Origin: Glandiceps talaboti
Lineage: Eukaryota > Hemichordata > Enteropneusta > Spengelidae
DNA length: 64,000 bases
Reading direction: 5' to 3'
Assembly: GCF_964340395.1 (NCBI RefSeq)
Contig: NC_135557.1
Coordinates: 21,975,225-22,039,224 of the forward strand
Position numbers and translations under genes: made by a program. Of this stretch, positions 58,406-64,000 are shown piece by piece; positions within the stretch are counted from its first letter, which is position 1, and each line of letters starts with the position of its first letter. The notes under the pieces are model-generated. The model saw only the letters and a program-made list of their open reading frames with translations, had not been told where the DNA came from and searched no databases.

Positions 58406-59639
58406 GTGAGTATAATTATCAATGCAGGTTAATTATGTACTATGTTTTATGGATTTAAGAGACACACTTTTGTGAAACTCTACTAATTTGTAAAATAATG
58501 ATAACATTTAGTGTTTTAATTCTTTCACTTTATAGTACCTGTAGAGATAGCAAGTGTGAAGTACATTATTCTAAAAGTACATTAATTTTTCTCCATTTTC
58601 TTACGAAACAGCTTTCCTCATAATAGCCCAAATTAGTAAATGTGTGAGACACACATGTTTGTAATGCACTCAACTTACAAAATATGTAAATATAATGAAA
58701 TTGTCAAAGTAATCAGCATTCAGGGGTGTGGTGGGGGGGGGGGGGTAGAGGGGTAGGTGACAGTGTGTATGGGGGAGGGGGTATAATTCTTAAATCAAAA
58801 TGTTTTTTCCACCTCCTTATACCATTAGAAACTACAGTTTTCCTCTGAATGGCCAAAAACTAGTTAACGTACTTGAACACAGTGTTTTTATTCTTGTTTT
58901 GTGTCCAAGCTAATTGGTTTTAGTTTGTATGGCTAAGGTACCTGGATGGATGGGATTATTATAAAGGTTACATGTACAATCGAGTTTTTCTATTCTTTCA
59001 ACAAGTAAATATTAAAAGTTTTACACATACATTAAAAGGCATATGCATCATGGTGAATGATTCATTCATTCTATTTGTCTAATTTACATTATTACTGGTA
59101 CTGCAAGATATGACATTCAATATGCCATATAATGATATTATCAGCTACCATTCACACCTGTATTTATTCTAGTAGTACTATGTGGGCACATGTATGTCTG
59201 CAAGATCAATACATTTTATTATACTTTATAGGGTCCACCTTATATTTGCAATTAAAATTGTAAACAGCGATCATTATGTAGATTAGAATTGGCAGAATAG
59301 TTACTGCTTCTAGTGATGAGAATGATTGTTGCTATGGTGATACTTGTCAAATTGTGACTGGAAATCCTTAAACATGATTCTCCTTTCTTTGGATTATATA
59401 TTATACTTAATTTAAATTTAGTAAAATTATTTTGAACTTGGGTCGCACATTACCGGCTGAAAATTTGGGGAGTACCGATCCCTGACATAATCTTATCATG
59501 TGAGACTGTGTGTCTCTTTAAATCAATACTACATCATTATATAGATACAATGTTACAAAAATATAACAACCCAGGGACCACTGACAATTGTATAATGTTG
59601 ATAAAATGACAACATCACACTTTAAGTTGTATTAATGGA
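58406..59639. other. Intergenic DNA with a G-rich tract
   Basis: 58722-58783 carries several G runs (GGGGGGGGGGGGGG, GAGGGG, GGGGGAGGGGG) that could form a G-quadruplex on the plus strand. Otherwise nothing recognised. Confidence 0.5.
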
Positions 59640-60475
59640 TTTCGAACTCAACTGATGACAAACCTATCCTCTAGGTATTTCACAATTGCATTCAACTCTT
59701 CAGATGTTAATATAGGCTGAAGTAATTGTACTTGTATTGAGATATGGACATCTACTGATGTTACAATATTCATTGACAACACTAAAATTTCTATAATTAT
59801 CGTATTTGGTATTTATAAATAAAATCAGTGGTTCAAATGATGACCAATCTATATTTTCTCCTGTAGACAGAATAGGGTGATTTAAGGGTGAATCACAAGT
59901 GAGTGATCTAGCTGCTGACTCAACTAATCATAAAACTATCCCTCCGGTATTTGACAATTGAATTCACCTCTTCAAACAGTATTAAAGGCTGAAGTAGCTA
60001 GCCTTGTTGGAGAATCAGATGTAGACATCCACTGATGTTCTGAGTGTTATCGTCTACACACAGCTGATGATCAATATTTTGTATAATTATAATAAATTAT
60101 GTGATATATTATTCCCCTATATTTAGTTTTATATTCAGCTGTACATACTTGACCGAAGAGGCAATCGTAACAAGTTTTTTTTCTGGCTGAAAAGAAGTGA
60201 AGTATTGGGGAATAATACAATTATACCCCTGAAGAATATTGGGGAATAATGTAACTATACCCCTTAAGTATGAGTGTGAAGACAGTTTTCTGACAAAGTT
60301 CTTTTATTGGCATGAGTAGTTTATTTCAATATCTGTGATATCGATCATTGAGTCACAAGTGAGTGATTTGCTGACTCAAACTGATCACAAGTCTATCCCC
60401 CTAGGTATTCAACAATTGAATTCAACTCTTCAGACAGTCTTAGTTAATCAAGTAGGACACGCAGTAATCTTAATA
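59640..60475 (+). repeat. Diverged ~250-350-bp repeat, three copies
   Basis: Each copy contains CACAAGTGAGTGATCTAGCT-like and CAATTGAATTCAACTCTTCA-like segments, followed in two copies by AGGCTGAAGTA and ACATCCACTGATGTT. A fragment of the 9263-9497 family (GTATTGGGGAATAATACAAT) sits within it at about 60150-60275. Confidence 0.7.
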
Positions 60476-60903
60476 CATTATGGGAAAAAACGCTTTCTAC
60501 ACCTGCCTGGCATGTGTAGTCTCCAAGTACATGTGTTATATAAGTCACTGAAGTTGTATGCTAACTGAAGTTCAATAGATTGCAAAATTTTACGTTTTTT
60601 TTTACTACAATCTTTACAGTTTATCGTTTCATACCTGTGAATTTGATATTTCTTATATAAAACAATGTAAATTATAATACTATTTAGTAATTGTGTGGGT
60701 ATAATTAATATTGCATATAATTCTAAAACAATGATTCAATTGTTATTATTACATGACTTCGTTTGACACTAGACACCATACAGAAATGAGACTATTACTA
60801 AATTATGAACAATACACACAAACATTATAGTCTATTTTGCTCTGCATTGAGGAGTGTTCTACACCAAGATGTCTTTATCTATCCATTTGTCCATCTATCT
60901 TTC

Positions 60904-60925
60904 CACCCCCCACCCCCCCCCCCCA

Positions 60926-61004
<79 letters not shown>
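60904..61004 (+). repeat. C-rich run and (CT)n microsatellite
   Basis: A C-dominated stretch (60904-60930) leads into 37 CT units. PPPP/SLSL frames are artefacts. Confidence 0.97.
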
Positions 61005-61006
<2 letters not shown>

Positions 61007-61471
61007 ATGTATATATATTCATCCGATTCATGGTCTTTGTGCCACTCACAACCAGAGGTAATGAGAATTTGTCTATAAACGTTTGCAATAAAAATGCAAA
61101 TTTCTATCACGCTAAAGGCATTGCAGTAATTTGGCAGACAACATTTAGAAGGTATGTTTACAATTGGATGTACATTTATCCAAAATACAACCTGACATAC
61201 TAATTATTATTCCAGAGACATGTTGACATAGGGTTATGAACGTCTGTTTGACGGCTTACTCCAGAATTATCTGTTACCATGGTTATGAAAGAAAACACTA
61301 GCAAAAAATTCCAAACAATTATAGCAAATATAAAACTGAGAAAATGTAATAATTTAGAAATAATGTCAAAGTTTCAAGAATTCAAATTTTAATTTATCCT
61401 TGGAATTTTACCAACAAACCATAAAATTGAAATTACAGGATTTTCCATTTTTATTATGTGAGTTCTGTATT

Positions 61472-61838
61472 ACGCCTAAAAAAATAATTGTTTGATTCCA
61501 GTTACTTGACCTCACCTAACTTTCCACTGTTGACCTTGTTGATTTGAGAACAAATAATAAAAACAAAAAAATTCTGAAGTCTTGTGAGAAATAGTGGATG
61601 CAGAAACTGACAACAACTTAAATAGACAAAATAAAACTGTTCTTCCAATCTGTAATGGCTGTACATCTGATAGGAAGAAATAAATAACACAGAGACCATT
61701 TGGAAAACAATGGAAAACCTGAACTAGACACTCATACATGAAAAAAAAAATGTATAATAAAAATAAAATAAAAAGTCTACCTACCCCACCTATTCTAAAA
61801 TTGAATGTGATTGGAACCGCACAATTAATTTTATTACG
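61472..61838 (+). mobile_element. AGGCCTAA-ended MITE, copy 3
   Basis: Left end ACGCCTAAAAAAATAATTGT then TTGATTCCAGTTA; right end ATTGGAACCGCACAATTAAT. Interior TTCTTCCAATCTGTAATGGC as in the other two copies. Confidence 0.83.
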
Positions 61839-61974
61839 TGTTAGTACTATAGATCCATCAAAGTACAACAGACTGACTGAAAATTTAAATGAGAATTTTA
61901 AAATTCAAACACTATAAATAGATACTCATTTCCTGTAGAACTAGAAAGTCAAACCAGTTATTCTATGGCTACAA

Positions 61975-62262
61975 GCCTGAAAGAAAGGTGATATTATGGA
62001 TAATGACTGCAAACCTGTTAGAAAGGTGATATTGTAGATAATGACTGCAAATCTGATAGAAAGGTGATATTGTAGATAATGACTGCAAACCTGTTAGAAA
62101 GGTGATATTGTAGATAATGGCTGAAAAACTGCCAGAAAGGTGATATTGTAGGTAATAACTAAAAAACCTGTGAGAAAGGTGATATTGTAGATAATGACTG
62201 CAAACCTGTAAGAAAGGTGATATTGTAGATAATGACTGCAAACCTGTAAGAAAGGTGATATC
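61975..62262 (+). repeat. ~38-bp tandem repeat, 7-8 copies
   Basis: Unit AACCTGTTAGAAAGGTGATA then TTGTAGATAATGACTGCA with point variants; followed by short TCA and TTC runs. Confidence 0.95.
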
Positions 62263-62430
62263 ATCATCATCATTCTTCTTCTTCTTATTTCTTTAAAATA
62301 ATGACAACAGGCCTGTGCAGAGTGATAGGTGATATTCCAGATATTCTGAAATATTTGAGTCTCAGTCTGTCTTATAGCTGAAACAATAGATGCACTGTGA
62401 TTGAAGTTGTACCAACAGTACATATGTATC

Positions 62431-62530
62431 CTGACCTTAGGTGACCTTGTCACCTCATTTAAACTAGCAGGAAGTGGCCCTTGACCTTAGCTGACCTTGT
62501 CACCTCATTTAAACTTGCCGGAAATGGCCT
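62431..62530 (+). repeat. 50-bp direct duplication with TGACCTT motifs
   Basis: Two 50-bp copies of TGACCTTAGGTGACCTTGTC then ACCTCATTTAAACTAGCAGGAAGTGGCC. Each copy has two TGACCTT half-sites, and AGGTGACCTTGTCACCT in the first is an inverted repeat. Confidence 0.92.
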
Positions 62531-62956
62531 TTGCCCAGGCGTGAAACCACTAGCCACACACTTTGCATACTCTAGAAATGTATGTTACATGTATCTCCAT
62601 TTTGTACAAGCATTTATCATCTTTAAAACAGTGAACAAATCAATGAAAATAAATCACTATTTCACTGGGGCAATTTAAAATTCTGTGCTTTTTTAAGATA
62701 AATTTTGATGATAGTACAACATTTCTGCTACTGTAATTTTTACATATATGATATACATGTAGTTTTCCTTCAAACGTATATGTCAATTGTTTGTACATGA
62801 AGATATTACCTACAAGAATGCCTTTATCACTTTGAAATTATTTAATTTAATAACTAAGGATCAAATTTTATTTAAGTGTCATTTCGAATTTTCAAATTCC
62901 AAAATAAACAAAAAAAAGACTCAAAACTAAAAACACTCAAAAACAAAACAAGAAAA
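62531..62956. other. AT-rich intergenic DNA, no gene seen
   Basis: Nothing recognised. Confidence 0.45.
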
Positions 62957-63088
62957 ACAAACAAACAACAAACAAACACACACACAAACACACACAAACA
63001 AACAAACAAACAACAAACAAACAAACACACACACACAAACAAACAAACAAACAAACAAACAAACAAACAAACAAACACACACACACAC
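62957..63088 (+). repeat. (CAAA)n/(CA)n mosaic
   Basis: Alternating CAAA and CA blocks, with ACAAACAACAAACAAACACA-type segments repeated. CLFVC/TNKQ frames are artefacts. Confidence 0.96.
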
Positions 63089-64000
63089 AGAATGATTCAA
63101 AACCCAAAACGTAAGGTACAGTACAATCAATTTTAAAACAATTCTTTGTCATATAACAAATTCTGAATTAAACATCACTATCAAATATTTAGTACTGCTC
63201 ACTTCAAATATTTATAAACAAATCAGAAACTTAGCATATAAAGTGTCTTGACAAATATAATACAAAGAGTGTCAAATCAGCGAGATAGTTATTAAATGTG
63301 ATGTCATCACTATAGTTTTTCCCATAAAGCTTTGCAGGAAATTCCCAACTGATGAACACATGTCAAGTGAAGAAGAGCTTCTTTACAAGATTTCAAAGTT
63401 GAGTTAGTAACTCAGGTGCTACTTTAACACACAAACAAAATCAGTGTTTTTGCTAACATCTGGGAACCAACCACAATAACAGTCTGGTAAATCTAGCCTA
63501 GTTTCTAATACATTATTTACACATGTACAATGTATACTATAATTTTTGTGTGCCCTCCAATAAAATGATCGAGGAACTCAGGTATATTTTACCTACTTAT
63601 GGCACAAGTGCTCATGAAATTATTATACTGTATAGCACTATACTGCGACAGTGAGGACATTTGTCAAGCCGAACAGTGAGCTATGCTATATTTCTCTATG
63701 ATATAGCAACTTCCCGGGCACCTATGCTTATAGCCCATAACGACACCCTTGCAAAGTTATACTATAACTTATAGCAATAATACATGCAATTATACTATAG
63801 GTAGAATTCAGTCTGAGTGAACTTTTTCATGAAATGGTGTCCATCTCATTAAAAGCATCCAATATTAGACAATTCTTTCTTTCATTTTCTTTTGGAGAAA
63901 TGTTTTGAATCAAGACTATTTATTTCAGAGCATTTCACAAAGAAGAGGATATCCTGTTATGAAATGACTCAGTTTAAACTTCAATCACAGTATTGTGCTA
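63089..64000. other. AT-rich intergenic DNA to the right edge
   Basis: No exon, RNA or repeat family recognised. Several short TATAGCA/CTATA motifs recur at 63630-63800. Confidence 0.45.

Overview
The window is nuclear DNA of an animal, very probably a marine invertebrate. Introns are 0.2-2.9 kb with GT/AG borders, the sequence is AT-rich, and about 95% is noncoding, filled with microsatellites, minisatellites and short inverted-repeat elements. The protein-coding exons match metazoan families, and the repeat types are those common in hemichordates, other invertebrate deuterostomes and lophotrochozoans. I cannot fix the phylum from the sequence.

Layout. (1) 123-306, minus strand: first coding exon of a membrane-anchored short-chain dehydrogenase of the HSD17B12/HSDL1 type, running off the left edge. 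(2) 307-526: a compact head-to-head promoter region. (3) 527-10621, plus strand: a complete eight-exon gene for hormone-sensitive lipase (LIPE). It encodes 1046 aa, with the HGGG oxyanion motif, GDSAGG nucleophile, DPILDD acid and DLPHGF histidine all present. Compared with the ~775 aa vertebrate somatic enzyme it has a different regulatory insert without RRxS protein kinase A motifs, and a C-terminal extension of about 290 aa. (4) About 10.6-39.4 kb: 3' flank and a long gene-poor stretch with at least ten minisatellite arrays, several miniature inverted-repeat element families and SINE copies. (5) 40819-45930, minus strand: two exons of a PEA15-like death-effector-domain gene, joined in phase across a 4.9 kb intron; the last coding exon is not securely found. 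(6) 46-64 kb: no recognisable gene, only repeats and unique AT-rich DNA.

The two left-hand genes both belong to lipid metabolism (fatty-acid elongation or steroid reduction, and acylglycerol hydrolysis) and could share a bidirectional promoter. The PEA15-like gene is unrelated in function. The most informative oddities are inside LIPE: intron 1 ends in a 35-bp tandem array that repeats a branchpoint-plus-pyrimidine module and abuts the acceptor, and intron 5 holds two tandem copies of the exon 5 splice donor with a better consensus than the real one. I found no new multi-gene system; the novelty here is in gene structure, regulatory divergence and repeat biology.
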